Positions 50,574 through 60,031 of a stretch of 60,158 bases of DNA are shown here, piece by piece; the stretch's first letter is position 1; the number at the start of each line of letters is the position of its first letter. The notes under the pieces were generated by a model. That model searched no databases and was not told the origin of the DNA. It worked only from the letters and a program-made list of their open reading frames with translations. The translations under genes were made by a program, and so were the position numbers. Location of the stretch: contig CAAGID010000045.1 of the NCBI GenBank assembly GCA_900769815.1, positions 1 to 60,158 on the forward strand, given 5' to 3'. The DNA comes from Clostridia bacterium. Its GTDB lineage: Bacteria > Bacillota > Clostridia > Christensenellales > QALW01.

Positions 50574-50902
50574 ACATTAACCCCCAAATTCAGGTTTATC
50601 TCTTTAATTACGGCATTGGCAAAGCCTAAATCCGTAATACATATCGTTTTATGTTCTTCTTTGCCTATGGCTGAACCCAAATTACCGCCTTCAAGTATAT
50701 AAATAGGTACGTTTCTGAAAACGGCCATATCGGAAAAATGCTTTTTCGTGTTCACGCTTGCTGAGTCTGAAACGAGAACTAATTTCGCCTTAAAGTTTTT
50801 TAGTGCGTTTTCAGTGTTCCCTGCGCCTGAAACAAGCTTGCCTGCTTTTTTTGCAAATCCCAGATAGGAAAGAAGTCTTGGTGATTCCTTAACGTTAATC
50901 AT
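50570..50902 (-). CDS. ylxQ: L7Ae-family RNA-binding protein (YlxQ)
   Basis: A 110-residue protein of the L7Ae/L30e fold that binds kink-turn RNA. Marks are LGFAKKAGKLVSGAGNTENALK and the LVLVSDSAS strand. Position between ylxR and infB is standard. It overlaps both neighbours. Exact function in bacteria is not established. Confidence 0.92.
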   Translation of the reverse strand: MINVKESPRLLSYLGFAKKAGKLVSGAGNTENALKNFKAKLVLVSDSASVNTKKHFSDMAVFRNVPIYILEGGNLGSAIGKEEHKTICITDLGFANAVIKEINLNLGVNV

Positions 50903-51158
50903 TTATCTCCTCTTTGAGCTGAAGAAGAACCTCATCTTCAACCTGTGCATCAAGTGCACGGGAAAGTGCTTTTGATTTCACACTTTTATTAAAACATTCC
51001 TCATTTTTGCAAAGATATACGCCTCTGCCTGAAACCTTACCCGTTTTATCAATAAGAATCTTGCCCTCAGGTGTTCTTACAACACGCAGAAGCTCAATTT
51101 TAGGCTTCATTTCACGGCAACCTGAACACATACGCATAGGTATTTTTTTAGTCTTCAA
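50895..51158 (-). CDS. ylxR: YlxR/RnpM-family protein
   Basis: An 87-residue protein starting, as I judge, at TTG 51158: the product then begins MKTKKIPMRMCSGCREMK, which is the normal family N-terminus, with GAGGA about 9 bases upstream. An ATG at 51176 would add six untypical residues. GRGVYLC is the RNA-binding loop. Homologues bind RNase P RNA. The start overlaps the nusA stop by 11 bp. Confidence 0.9.
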   Translation of the reverse strand: MKTKKIPMRMCSGCREMKPKIELLRVVRTPEGKILIDKTGKVSGRGVYLCKNEECFNKSVKSKALSRALDAQVEDEVLLQLKEEIND

Positions 51159-52230
51159 TATTATCGTCCTCGTCATTTATTAATTCTGTTGCCTGACTTT
51201 TTGACTTAATATCAATATTCCAGCCTGTAAGACGGGCACAAAGCATTGCATTCTGACCGCGCTTGCCGATAGCAAGTGAAAGCTGGTCATCAGGAACAAC
51301 AACGGTAGCCTTTTTCTTGGGCTCGAGCTCGTCAATGCGGACAAGAAGAACCTTTGATGGGCTCAATGCGTTTGCAATATAGGTTACGGGATATTCACTC
51401 CATTTGATAATGTCGATTTTTTCGCCGTTGATTTCGTTAACAATGTTTGCAACGCGGCTGCCCTTGGGACCTACGCATGAGCCTAACGGGTCAACGTTCT
51501 GGTCCTCAGAATATACGGCGATTTTTGTTCTTGAGCCTGCGTCACGGGAAATAGCCTTAATTACAACTGTACCGTTTGCAATTTCGGGAACCTCAAGCTC
51601 AAAAAGACGCTTGATAAGCTGAGGATGTGTGCGGGATACGGTAACAGTTGTGCCGTACTGAACCTTCTTAACCTCGGAAACGTAAACCTTGATACGGTTT
51701 CCCGGCAAATACTGTTCCCCTGCAATCTGCTCCTTGGGAGGAATAACGCCCTCAAGGGAGCCTAATTCAACGTAAACGTAGCCGTTTTCAACTCTCTGGA
51801 TAACGGCAGTCATAAGCTCGCCTGCTTTGTCGGCATACTCTGAATACATTTTACCTTTTTCAGCCTCTCTGAGACGCTGAGTAATTACCTGACGTGCAGT
51901 ACCTGCACTGATTCTGCCGTAGTTTTCAGGTGTATCGTCAACCTCAACAGTTTCGTCAAGCTGAGCGTTGGGATTGATTTTTCTTGCATCCTCAAGAGAA
52001 ATCTCCAAAAGATTGTCATAAACATCTTCAACAACAGTTTTTACAAGATAGCATCTTATATCGCCTGTCTCTCTGTTCATACGTGCAACGACTGTTGCCG
52101 CATCACAGAAATCACGCATCTTGCGGTATGCTGAAACCATTGCAAGCTCAACGGATTCATAAAGCATTTCAGCATCAATGCCTTTCTGTTCTTCAAGCAT
52201 TTTAATAGCAGTAATAAGTTCCGAATTCAT
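51148..52230 (-). CDS. nusA: Transcription factor NusA
   Basis: A 360-residue factor that controls pausing and termination. The N-terminal RNA polymerase-binding domain (1-125), S1 domain (about 135-200) and two KH domains (VDPLGSCVGPKGSRVANI and LAIGKRGQNAMLCARLTGWNI) are complete. No C-terminal acidic repeats, as usual in Firmicutes. An acidic tail (NDEDDNIED) ends it. Confidence 0.95.
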   Translation of the reverse strand: MNSELITAIKMLEEQKGIDAEMLYESVELAMVSAYRKMRDFCDAATVVARMNRETGDIRCYLVKTVVEDVYDNLLEISLEDARKINPNAQLDETVEVDDTPENYGRISAGTARQVITQRLREAEKGKMYSEYADKAGELMTAVIQRVENGYVYVELGSLEGVIPPKEQIAGEQYLPGNRIKVYVSEVKKVQYGTTVTVSRTHPQLIKRLFELEVPEIANGTVVIKAISRDAGSRTKIAVYSEDQNVDPLGSCVGPKGSRVANIVNEINGEKIDIIKWSEYPVTYIANALSPSKVLLVRIDELEPKKKATVVVPDDQLSLAIGKRGQNAMLCARLTGWNIDIKSKSQATELINDEDDNIED

Positions 52231-52244
52231 AATAACTCCTTTTA

Positions 52245-52691
52245 TTAAAAACCGATATACGGTCTGATTACGTCGATATTTGACTTTTCAAATACGTCGC
52301 CTGAAAGGGTAACGGTTAAATCGTCAAAACTTTCTAAAATACCAACAAACTTCTTCTTTTTGCCCGATAGTGCCTTTTTGATTTTTACTTCTACCTCAAC
52401 GCCTTTAAAAAATTCAAAGTCCTTGTCGTTTTTTAAAGGTCTGTCGCCCCAGGTGGAAACACATAAGCAGTAGGGCTTACCACCTGTAGGATCGGCATTT
52501 TCAACAGCCTCGTCAATAGCACGGGAAACGGTTTCGCAATGCTCGATATTTACACCGCTTTTTGAACGAATGTAAAAGTTAAGGCACATTTGTCCGTCTT
52601 CACGCACGTACTCAACGTCAGCCATTTCAAAGCCTAAATTTTCAATAATCTCTCTTGCGGCGTTGCCTGCAAGAATTGCTACGTCTGCCAT
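52245..52691 (-). CDS. rimP: Ribosome maturation factor RimP
   Basis: A 148-residue factor for 30S assembly. I start at ATG 52691 (MADVAIL), preceded by AGTGAGA; the open frame continues 17 codons upstream through the leader hairpin but without family likeness. It has the VEYVREDGQMCLNFYIRS strand pair and SRAIDEAVE, followed by a C-terminal SH3-like domain (KFVGILESFDDLTVTL). First gene of the nusA operon. Confidence 0.9.
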   Translation of the reverse strand: MADVAILAGNAAREIIENLGFEMADVEYVREDGQMCLNFYIRSKSGVNIEHCETVSRAIDEAVENADPTGGKPYCLCVSTWGDRPLKNDKDFEFFKGVEVEVKIKKALSGKKKKFVGILESFDDLTVTLSGDVFEKSNIDVIRPYIGF

Positions 52692-52709
52692 AAAAAATCT
52701 CACTTTCAA

Positions 52710-52737
52710 AAAGCAAGAGTGGGATTTCGCCCACTCT
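52710..52737 (-). promoter_or_regulatory. Leader hairpin before rimP
   Basis: AGAGTGGG, short loop, CCCACTCT followed on the minus strand by TTGCTTTTT. It may be an attenuator of the nusA operon; such stems are common before rimP in Firmicutes. Confidence 0.6.
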
Positions 52738-52758
52738 TCCAAGAAGTATTACAACAAT

Positions 52759-52787
52759 ATAATATCACACAAAAAAGAAAATTGCAA
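52759..52787 (-). promoter_or_regulatory. Promoter of the rimP-nusA-infB operon
   Basis: On the minus strand, TTGCAA (52787-52782), 17-bp spacer, TATTAT (52764-52759). Confidence 0.7.
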
Positions 52788-53079
52788 ACATTATTTTTTA
52801 AAAAATTGGTATTTTTTTAAACTTTTTAGTACTTTTTTGAATTACGTGCTATGTGCTGAATAAAGAAAACGCGGTACTATATGTTGAAAGTTAATTATAT
52901 AATGTAAAGATAGTGTTTATCCTTTTTTGATATTCAGATAGTAAAAGGTACAAACAGGAGTTTTTTCCCTTATGGTAGAGAATATCATTTTTCAAAATTT
53001 TGTTGATGCTTCAATAATTGTATTTACAACTTTGTCAAAAATAAAAACAATTATTTAGGTAAAAACGCATATAAAAACA
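52788..53079. other. Intergenic region without a confirmed gene
   Basis: AT-rich. A 28-codon frame at 52972-53058 (+) has GGAG 11 bases upstream but no likeness to anything I know. No other structure was seen. Confidence 0.5.
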
Positions 53080-53109
53080 TTGACACAGCGGTTTTTTTTA
53101 TGTTATAAT
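53080..53109 (+). promoter_or_regulatory. Promoter of the surface-protein pair
   Basis: TTGACA (53080-53085), 18-bp spacer, TATAAT (53104-53109). An ATG at 53108 lies in the -10 box and is not a start codon. Confidence 0.8.
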
Positions 53110-53134
53110 GTATAAACACGGGGGTGTTAAGTTT

Positions 53135-53926
53135 TTGCTAAAAAAGTTTATAGCAGCAATGCTTATTTTAATCGCATTTATTCCCTTTGGCTTTGTTGAA
53201 GCCACAAGCGGAAATTTAGTGTCTCAGGCAGAAAATCTTATTGATAATAAAACTTCATCCTTTGACGGTATAGAAAATTGGCGGGAAACTAAATGGACGA
53301 AATTTTATGCAGGAAATATGTCTTTATCCAATAACGGATTCAGCGGTGCCTGCCTTAAAATGGAAACCCCTAAAGATACGTGGGGCTCGCCGGCACTTGA
53401 TATATTCCCTTATATAAAGGGATCGGGGCAGTATGTTTTTTCAGCTTTCATTAAGTATGACGGCGAAGGAGAAAAGAGTCTTGATTTTATATTGCGAGGC
53501 ACTAAGGAAACCTCTATTATAAAAAAACACGGTAAAAATTTTTTTGGCAGCATATGCGTTAAAAGAGTTAAGGCGGGGCAATGGGAAAAAGTTACTGCAA
53601 CCTTTAACGTAACTGAAGAAGATTTAAGGGTCAGAGATCAGTGGAATTTATGTATTTCCGTAGTTCAACCTGATATAAAGGCGTTATATTTTGATGAGGT
53701 CGTTCTCATAAAAGGGTCAACCAACGATTTACCCGAAACCCCTCAACCTAATGAAGACGTTATTTTTGATGATAAGAAGTCTGAAACAGGGGAAAAACAG
53801 TTATACGACCCTGCCATTAAGGAAACGGCAATTAAAACTGCAATTATTACAACGGTTATAGTTGTAATGGTAGTTTTTATTAAAATATTTTTACATAAAA
53901 TCATTAGAAAAGGAGTAAAAAAATGA
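53135..53926 (+). CDS. Surface protein with carbohydrate-binding-like domain
   Basis: A 263-residue exported protein. I start at TTG 53135, since GGGGG (53120-53124) stands upstream at suitable spacing and the ATG at 53108 is part of the promoter. A signal peptide (about 1-23) precedes a jelly-roll-like domain (about 30-200) resembling CBM4/9/22 modules (FSAFIKYDGEGEKSL, GQWEKVTATFNV, LYFDEVVLIKG). A linker and a C-terminal membrane helix with basic tail follow. It overlaps the next gene by 4 bp, so it is probably a binding partner of that esterase. Confidence 0.72.
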   Translation: MLKKFIAAMLILIAFIPFGFVEATSGNLVSQAENLIDNKTSSFDGIENWRETKWTKFYAGNMSLSNNGFSGACLKMETPKDTWGSPALDIFPYIKGSGQYVFSAFIKYDGEGEKSLDFILRGTKETSIIKKHGKNFFGSICVKRVKAGQWEKVTATFNVTEEDLRVRDQWNLCISVVQPDIKALYFDEVVLIKGSTNDLPETPQPNEDVIFDDKKSETGEKQLYDPAIKETAIKTAIITTVIVVMVVFIKIFLHKIIRKGVKK

Positions 53927-56133
53927 AGAAAATTGTTTCACTATTGTTATGTCTCGTTTTTATTTTGTGTGCAGTAAACTTAACTGTTTTTGCTGATGAA
54001 GATACACAGAATAATAATGAACAACCCACCGGTGTTATTTACACTGCAAAAAAAGACGGAGCCTCTCCTTGGTTTATAACCAAGCCTTCAGGGGGATTAT
54101 TTACAACCAAAGATATAAAGGACGGCAAACTTGTTTTCTCACAGTATATGTATAATGAAAACGATTTTGATCTCCATTTTACCCCGGCATTGCAAACCGC
54201 TACTAAAGCAGGTCCTTGGGAAGGTCCTGCCGGAAAGGCAATGAGCGTTGCAGGGCATTCAGGTGCATGGATAACGTTAACTGCTGACGTAAACAGTGAT
54301 AACACAATAACTGTTCGTGATGAAAATTATCCTATTGAGTCTTTCTTTTTAAGATTAAGTTTTGCTTGTGATATTCCGAAAGACTCAAAATTCGTTATTA
54401 CCACTGATTCGGATAAAGTAACTAATATGAAAAGACCTTCAGGGGCGATAACTTTTAATGCCAAAGAAACCAATGATGCAGCTTATGCTAACCCGCCCGA
54501 ACAGGAAGATACGTCAGTTGATCCCGATTTCCATATAAGCACAGCCTTTGGCAGTCATATGGTACTTCAGCGTGATAGATTAGTTCCTGTTTGGGGTATA
54601 AGCACTTATACCGGTGAAACGGTAACGGTATCCTTTAAAGGTCAGACAAAGACTACAACTGTTGGTCAAGACGGTAAATGGTCCGTTACATTTGACAGTA
54701 TGCCTGCAGATAAAACACCTGCAGAATTAACTGCAACCTGTAAAGACAAAACTCACAAGTTAACAGATATTCTTGTTGGCGACGTGTTCATTATAGGCGG
54801 ACAATCAAACTCTGATATGCCTTTATCCTCTTGCGGAAATGTATATTCAAGTGCGTATAAACAGCAGTTGATTGATAGTGCAGAGGGAAATGTTCGTTTC
54901 TTCCGCCAGGGAAAACTTGACGCAATGGCAGTAAAGGAAACGATGAATACTCCTCAGTATGAGCCCATTAACGGCAACGTATGGACAACAGAAACCTTAG
55001 GTACCGCAAACACCTTCTGTGCCTATGGATTCTTCTTTGCACACAAGGTTTATGATGGAATTGACGTACCTGTAGGTATGATTATGGCTGCTTCAGCAGG
55101 CTCTCCCATAAGCCAGCTTATGTCAAAAGAAGCATCAGAAAAAACCGGTTATGATAGATATGAAAACAATATTCCCGTTTCCGGTATGTATAACGCACTT
55201 ATGAGCCCCTTTGTTAAAATGAGCTTTAAGGCAATGCTTTATTTCCAGGGCGAAAGCGAACACGGATTAGCAAAGTCACAATACGGTAAATATAATGAAT
55301 ATCTTAACGCATACGTTGAGGACCTTAGAGAGAAAAACGGATATAATTTCCCCTTCTATTATGCACAAGTAAGTTCATATCAAGATATGTTTAGTGGCAT
55401 GGCAGAACAGCGTGCAGTTATGTATGACGGTCTTAATGTTATTAAAAATTCAGGTATGATCGTTACAATGGACCAGGGTGCAAGAAAACAAGATCCCGAC
55501 TATGCCCATGCAAGATATAAAGAGCCTATCGGTAACAGATTTGCAGACCTTGTTCTTACACGTCTTTACGGTGTAGGCGATGAAAGCTATGTAACTTCAC
55601 CTATGCCCGTATATGCTTACAAAACTGCTGAAGGCGTAGTTGTTAAATTTAAAAACGTAGGCGACGGCTTAAAGAGAATCGGTCAGCACGAAAAACTTTC
55701 AGGTTTCAAACTTGATTTCGGCTCAGTTAAACGTAATGTTGAAGCTGAAATCATCAGTAAAGACGAGGTTCTTTTAAGAGAGGATCGTTCTTTAAATCAG
55801 GTTAAAGGCGTAGCTTACGCTCTTGAACTTATGGCTTTCGTTGATTATCCTGAAGGCAACGGTGACCTTAAATACGTTGCAAACCTTGGTAACTCTAACG
55901 ACCTTCCTGCACCTACCTTTAAGATAAAGACCTATGAAACAGAGGCAGAAGCAATTGCGGCAATAACTCCCGAACCCACTGAAGAGCCTCAGACAACTGA
56001 AGTTCCGTCAGATAACAATAATAATGATAATTCAGACTCAGGAGTATGGATTGGCGTTGCAATCGTAGGCATTGCAGTTGTAGTTGCTTTAATTGTAGTA
56101 GTTATTGCACTTAAGAAGAAAAAATCAGAATAA
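53923..56133 (+). CDS. Membrane-anchored sialate O-acetylesterase-like protein
   Basis: A 736-residue exported enzyme of the SGNH/SASA family. A signal peptide (1-24) and an N-terminal beta domain (about 40-190) precede the SASA part, which starts with FGSHMVLQRD and an Ig-like insert. Catalytic block GGQSNSDMP (Ser about 296) and FQGESE are present; a late His likely sits in the QDPDYAHARYK region. A Pro/Thr/Asn linker and C-terminal helix with KKKK tail anchor it. It should remove O-acetyl groups from sialic acids or other glycans outside the cell. AGGAG precedes the ATG. Confidence 0.85.
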   Translation: MKKIVSLLLCLVFILCAVNLTVFADEDTQNNNEQPTGVIYTAKKDGASPWFITKPSGGLFTTKDIKDGKLVFSQYMYNENDFDLHFTPALQTATKAGPWEGPAGKAMSVAGHSGAWITLTADVNSDNTITVRDENYPIESFFLRLSFACDIPKDSKFVITTDSDKVTNMKRPSGAITFNAKETNDAAYANPPEQEDTSVDPDFHISTAFGSHMVLQRDRLVPVWGISTYTGETVTVSFKGQTKTTTVGQDGKWSVTFDSMPADKTPAELTATCKDKTHKLTDILVGDVFIIGGQSNSDMPLSSCGNVYSSAYKQQLIDSAEGNVRFFRQGKLDAMAVKETMNTPQYEPINGNVWTTETLGTANTFCAYGFFFAHKVYDGIDVPVGMIMAASAGSPISQLMSKEASEKTGYDRYENNIPVSGMYNALMSPFVKMSFKAMLYFQGESEHGLAKSQYGKYNEYLNAYVEDLREKNGYNFPFYYAQVSSYQDMFSGMAEQRAVMYDGLNVIKNSGMIVTMDQGARKQDPDYAHARYKEPIGNRFADLVLTRLYGVGDESYVTSPMPVYAYKTAEGVVVKFKNVGDGLKRIGQHEKLSGFKLDFGSVKRNVEAEIISKDEVLLREDRSLNQVKGVAYALELMAFVDYPEGNGDLKYVANLGNSNDLPAPTFKIKTYETEAEAIAAITPEPTEEPQTTEVPSDNNNNDNSDSGVWIGVAIVGIAVVVALIVVVIALKKKKSE

Positions 56134-56152
56134 TATGAGTTGTTACAGGTTT

Positions 56153-56234
56153 TTAGAGCACTGATAAAACTTTACAGAAATGTGGCACCCTGCAAAATTT
56201 GCAGGGTGTTAATTTTTTATGAAGGCTATTGCAA
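56153..56234 (+). repeat. Palindromic intergenic repeat, copy C (shortened), with terminator
   Basis: AGAGCACTGA, a diverged middle and the palindrome CACCCTGCAAA/TTTGCAGGGTG (56186-56208) match copies A and B. The CAGTCTGC stem is missing. The palindrome is followed by T's and probably ends the esterase transcript. Confidence 0.65.
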
Positions 56235-56257
56235 AAAGTAAATTGCGGTGGTATAAT
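56229..56257 (+). promoter_or_regulatory. Promoter of pyk
   Basis: TTGCAA (56229-56234), 17-bp spacer, TATAAT (56252-56257). Its -35 box coincides with the last bases of repeat copy C. Confidence 0.75.
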
Positions 56258-56313
56258 GTTATTATTAAAATGGGGGAGTATGGCATCTCCTAAAACAAAA
56301 GGAATGAATCACA

Positions 56314-57726
56314 ATGAGAAAAACAAAAATCGTATGCACAATAGGCCCTGCCTGTAACAATGAAAAGACTTTAACTGAAATGTGTCTTGCAGGAATGAAC
56401 GTTGCCCGTCTTAACTTTTCACACGGAACTCATGAGCAGCATTATGAAACAATCTGCCTTATTAAGAAAGTAAGGGAGAAGTTAGGTCTGCCCATTGCAA
56501 TTTTACTTGACACAAAGGGTCCGGAATACCGTATAAAGACTTTTGAAAAAGATAAAATTATTCTTGAATCAGGCGATAAGTTTGCCTTTACCACCGAGGA
56601 AATTATAGGTAATAATGAGCGTGTTTCTGTAAACTATAAGGGGCTCATCAATGACTTGAATGTGGGAGATATTATTTTATTAAATAATGGTCTTATGTCT
56701 TTTAAGGTTAACGAGCTTACTGAAACCGATGCAATATGTATGGTTCTTGACGGCGGCGAGCTTTCAAACAGAAAAAGTATGAGCTTTCCCAATAAGGTTT
56801 TGAAGCAGATATATTTAAGTGAGCAGGATAAAGAGGATATCCTTTTCGGCATTGAAAACGGCGTTGATTTTATTGCCTGTTCATTTGTTTCTGCTAAGCA
56901 GGATTTGTTAGACGTAAAGAACTTCCTTAAAGAAAACGGCGTAACTGATATGGAACTTATCGCAAAAATAGAAAACCGTTCGGGAGTTGACAACATAGAG
57001 GAAATCTGCGAAGAATGTGGTGGCATTATGATAGGCAGAGGAGATATGGGCGTTGAAATTCCCTTTGAGGAATTACCCTACATACAGAAAAAACTTATTA
57101 CCAAATGCCGTCTTTTGGGTAAGCGCGTTATAACGGCAACGGAGATGCTTGAAAGTATGATTCATAACCCCCGTCCTACCCGTGCTGAAATTTCCGACGT
57201 TGCCAATGCTGTCTACGATGGTACAAGTGCAATTATGCTTTCAGGGGAAACTGCGGCAGGTGCATATCCCGTTTTAACTGTAAAAACAATGTCACGCATT
57301 GCTGAAAAAACCGAAACCTGCATAAATTATGCAAAACGTTTTGCTACTTCTGAATTCAAAATACGTAATACTGTAGACGCTATTTCTCACGCAACCTGCG
57401 GTATGGCAATTGATATTGAAGCCAAAGTGATTGCAGTATGTTCAATTTCAGGCTCAACTGTAAGAATGGTTTCCCGCTTCCGTTCGCCTGTTGACATTTT
57501 AGGAGTAACAGTTGATGAAAAAACCTGGCGTCAGCTTGCGCTTTCCTGGGGCGTAACACCTGTTATGTGCGAAACTCTTGATTCTACAGACGTGCTTTTT
57601 TATACGGCAAAACGTCTTGCAAAAGAAAAATTTCCTCTTAATAAAGGCGACCGTATTGTAATTACAGGCGGAATTACAAATGGCGTTTCAGGAAATACAA
57701 ATCTTATAAAAGTAGATACAATTTGA
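56314..57726 (+). CDS. pyk: Pyruvate kinase
   Basis: A 470-residue glycolytic enzyme converting phosphoenolpyruvate to pyruvate with ATP gain. RLNFSHG, LDTKGPE, IAKIENRSG and MIGRGDMGVEIP are intact. The SGETAAGAYP loop is present. TATEMLESM replaces the usual TATQMLESM, and DTKGPEYR the usual DTKGPEIR. The C-terminal domain is the standard one without the extra PEP-utiliser domain found in Bacillus. AAAGGAA precedes the ATG. Confidence 0.95.
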   Translation: MRKTKIVCTIGPACNNEKTLTEMCLAGMNVARLNFSHGTHEQHYETICLIKKVREKLGLPIAILLDTKGPEYRIKTFEKDKIILESGDKFAFTTEEIIGNNERVSVNYKGLINDLNVGDIILLNNGLMSFKVNELTETDAICMVLDGGELSNRKSMSFPNKVLKQIYLSEQDKEDILFGIENGVDFIACSFVSAKQDLLDVKNFLKENGVTDMELIAKIENRSGVDNIEEICEECGGIMIGRGDMGVEIPFEELPYIQKKLITKCRLLGKRVITATEMLESMIHNPRPTRAEISDVANAVYDGTSAIMLSGETAAGAYPVLTVKTMSRIAEKTETCINYAKRFATSEFKIRNTVDAISHATCGMAIDIEAKVIAVCSISGSTVRMVSRFRSPVDILGVTVDEKTWRQLALSWGVTPVMCETLDSTDVLFYTAKRLAKEKFPLNKGDRIVITGGITNGVSGNTNLIKVDTI

Positions 57727-57758
57727 TTGTTAAAATGATAATCCGGACTTCTTGAATT

Positions 57759-59114
57759 ATGAAAAACAAACTACTTTGTAAAAAGATAATTACCCTTGCT
57801 TGGCCAACAATGCTTGAGCAGCTTATGCAAACTCTTGTTCAGTATATTGACCTTATAATGGTAGGCTCCTTAGGAACTGTTGCAACGGCGGCAGTTGGCT
57901 CAACAACCACAATAAATTGGCTTGTGAACTCGGCGGTTTCCGCTATCGGAATAGGATTTTTAGCATATATTGCAAGGGCACTTGGTGCAGGAGAAAAGGA
58001 AAATGCAAAAAAGGCTTCTGCACAGGCGGTACTTATAACACTCGTTGCAGGAATACTGTTTACTATAATAACGCTTTCACTAAGCCCTTTTGTGCCTGTG
58101 TGGATGCAGGTTGATGCTCATATCCAAAAAACGGCGGCACAGTATTTCTTCATACTTTATACGCCTATGCTTTTCCGTGCCGCAACAACTGTTTTCGGTA
58201 CGGTTTTAAGGGCGGCAGGGGATACCCGTACTCCTATGGTAGTGGGAGTTATAGTGAATTTTACAAACGTTATTCTTAACTTCATTTTTATTTATCCTAC
58301 ACGTGAAGTAACGCTATTTTCTCAAGAGATTACAGTTTTTGGCTTAAATAAGGGCGTTATCGGTGCCGGCTTGGCAAGTGCTATAGCCTTTATTCTTGGC
58401 GGAATTTTAATTACAGCTGCACTTTTTTTGCATCCCGATATTTCGCCTAAAAAACAAAGGATTCTGCCTGATAAAAAGATACTTATACCTTGTTTAAAAG
58501 TGGCGTTTCCCAATATGCTTCAGCGCATTGCCACATGCTTAGGCTACGTTGTTTTTGCGGCAATGATAAATTCTTTAGGCGAAATTTCTACTGCGGCACA
58601 TACTGTTGCAAATACGGTGGAATCCGCTTTTTATATTCCGGGATACGGTATGCAAACTGCGGCAGCAACCTTGGCAGGTAACGCATTAGGCGAGAAAAAT
58701 AGCAATAAGCTGAAAACTCTTGCAAAATTACTTATAATTATTGAAACTATACTTATGATTCTTTCAGGTGCATTGCTTTTTATTTTCGCACCGCAGATGC
58801 TCACTTTGTTTTCAAGTGATTCAAAGGTAATTGTTTTAGGCGTTATAGTTTTAAGAATGGTTGCCTTATCCGAACCCTTTTTCGGTATATCGATTATTAT
58901 GGAGGGTATGCTCCAGGGAATGGGGAAAACGGTACAGCCTTTTATATACAACATAGTAGGTATGTGGGGCATCCGAATTATTGGAACATTTATTTGTACA
59001 CAGCATTTTAATTTTGGACTTGAAAGTGCCTGGGCATGTATGATAGCCCACAATTTACTACTTTGTTTACTGTATATAATATATTGGATAAAGAATCGAA
59101 ATAGTTTTGTGTAA
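57759..59114 (+). CDS. MATE-family efflux transporter
   Basis: A 451-residue carrier with about 12 membrane helices. It begins with LAWPTMLEQLMQTLVQYIDLIMVG, the MATE start, and has GDTRTPM after helix 4 and the mirrored half with GMLQGMGKTVQP. MATE proteins export drugs or metabolites with Na+ or H+. It lies 32 bp behind pyk with no separate promoter, so read-through is likely. The ribosome binding site is weak. Confidence 0.92.
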   Translation: MKNKLLCKKIITLAWPTMLEQLMQTLVQYIDLIMVGSLGTVATAAVGSTTTINWLVNSAVSAIGIGFLAYIARALGAGEKENAKKASAQAVLITLVAGILFTIITLSLSPFVPVWMQVDAHIQKTAAQYFFILYTPMLFRAATTVFGTVLRAAGDTRTPMVVGVIVNFTNVILNFIFIYPTREVTLFSQEITVFGLNKGVIGAGLASAIAFILGGILITAALFLHPDISPKKQRILPDKKILIPCLKVAFPNMLQRIATCLGYVVFAAMINSLGEISTAAHTVANTVESAFYIPGYGMQTAAATLAGNALGEKNSNKLKTLAKLLIIIETILMILSGALLFIFAPQMLTLFSSDSKVIVLGVIVLRMVALSEPFFGISIIMEGMLQGMGKTVQPFIYNIVGMWGIRIIGTFICTQHFNFGLESAWACMIAHNLLLCLLYIIYWIKNRNSFV

Positions 59115-59148
59115 AAAAATGAAGTTCAATAAAATTCTTAAAATTATG

Positions 59149-59177
59149 TAGACAAACAACTTTTTTTTATATATAAT
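59149..59177 (+). promoter_or_regulatory. Promoter of the surface protein at 59212
   Basis: TAGACA (59149-59154), 17-bp spacer, TATAAT (59172-59177). Confidence 0.7.
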
Positions 59178-59211
59178 ATTTATATGCATTTTTTAGAAAG
59201 GACAAATTTTT

Positions 59212-59985
59212 ATGAAAAAAGTTTTATCAGTTCTTCTCGCATTATCAATGATTCTTTCGTGCATCAGCATGATAACTTTCGTTGTTAATGCAGAAGAGAC
59301 CCCAGAGTATGTAGGAAGAAAGATTTTTTTTATGACAGATGGACCTAATTTTATTGCAAGAAGTGAGTCAGCAGAAATAAGCGGACTTAAAGATGGAGAG
59401 CATAGTATCAGTTATCTGGTATATAATAATGGCGGTGCGGACATCAGCGTAAATATGACCTTACAAAATGGTACGGAAGATTATAAAGAAAATGATGGAA
59501 CGACTGTTATAATTCCTGCATTTGCTGAAAAAAACGTTACGTATAACTTTGTTATTGAGAAGGGCTTAATAAAAGGTTCATTATGTTCAAGCAAGCAGGA
59601 GGAGGCAGCGTTAGTCTTTAATATAAAGCTTGCATCAGAAAATGGTCTTAATATGATTCCTGCCGGTACTGAAATAATTTTTGCATACAATAAAATAGAC
59701 GGTACCGATTGTTTAAGAAATCTTGATGATAAAATTTCAAGCACAACTGTCAGTGAAATAATGACGTTGCCCAATTTTGATAATGTAGATAATTCCGTGG
59801 ATAACGTTCCCAAGACACCAACACCTACCCCTGAAACACCCATTCCTGAAACACCCACTCCTGAAACATCCGCAGATAATACAAACGGTAATTTGGGGGG
59901 AATGGCTATAGCAATGGGACTTGGTATTGCTATTATAGGTATTGCAACTGCAGCCGCATTAATAATAACTAAGAAAAAGAAATAA
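59212..59985 (+). CDS. Membrane-anchored surface protein of unknown function
   Basis: A 257-residue exported protein. A signal peptide (about 1-27, ending near VNAEE) precedes one beta-rich domain (about 30-185), a short linker with TPTPETPIPETPTPET repeats, and a C-terminal helix with KKKK tail. The tail resembles that of the esterase at 53923, so both use the same anchor type. The domain resembles the N-terminal region of that esterase in strand pattern only loosely. AAAGGAC precedes the ATG. Function unknown. Confidence 0.72.
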   Translation: MKKVLSVLLALSMILSCISMITFVVNAEETPEYVGRKIFFMTDGPNFIARSESAEISGLKDGEHSISYLVYNNGGADISVNMTLQNGTEDYKENDGTTVIIPAFAEKNVTYNFVIEKGLIKGSLCSSKQEEAALVFNIKLASENGLNMIPAGTEIIFAYNKIDGTDCLRNLDDKISSTTVSEIMTLPNFDNVDNSVDNVPKTPTPTPETPIPETPTPETSADNTNGNLGGMAIAMGLGIAIIGIATAAALIITKKKK

Positions 59986-59990
59986 AAATT

Positions 59991-60019
59991 AAGGTCAGCG
60001 TTTTTGCTGACCTTTTTTT
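59991..60019 (+). terminator. Terminator of the surface protein gene
   Basis: AAGGTCAGC, six-base loop, GCTGACCTT and T's. Confidence 0.85.
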
Positions 60020-60031
60020 GATATCAAGAAA

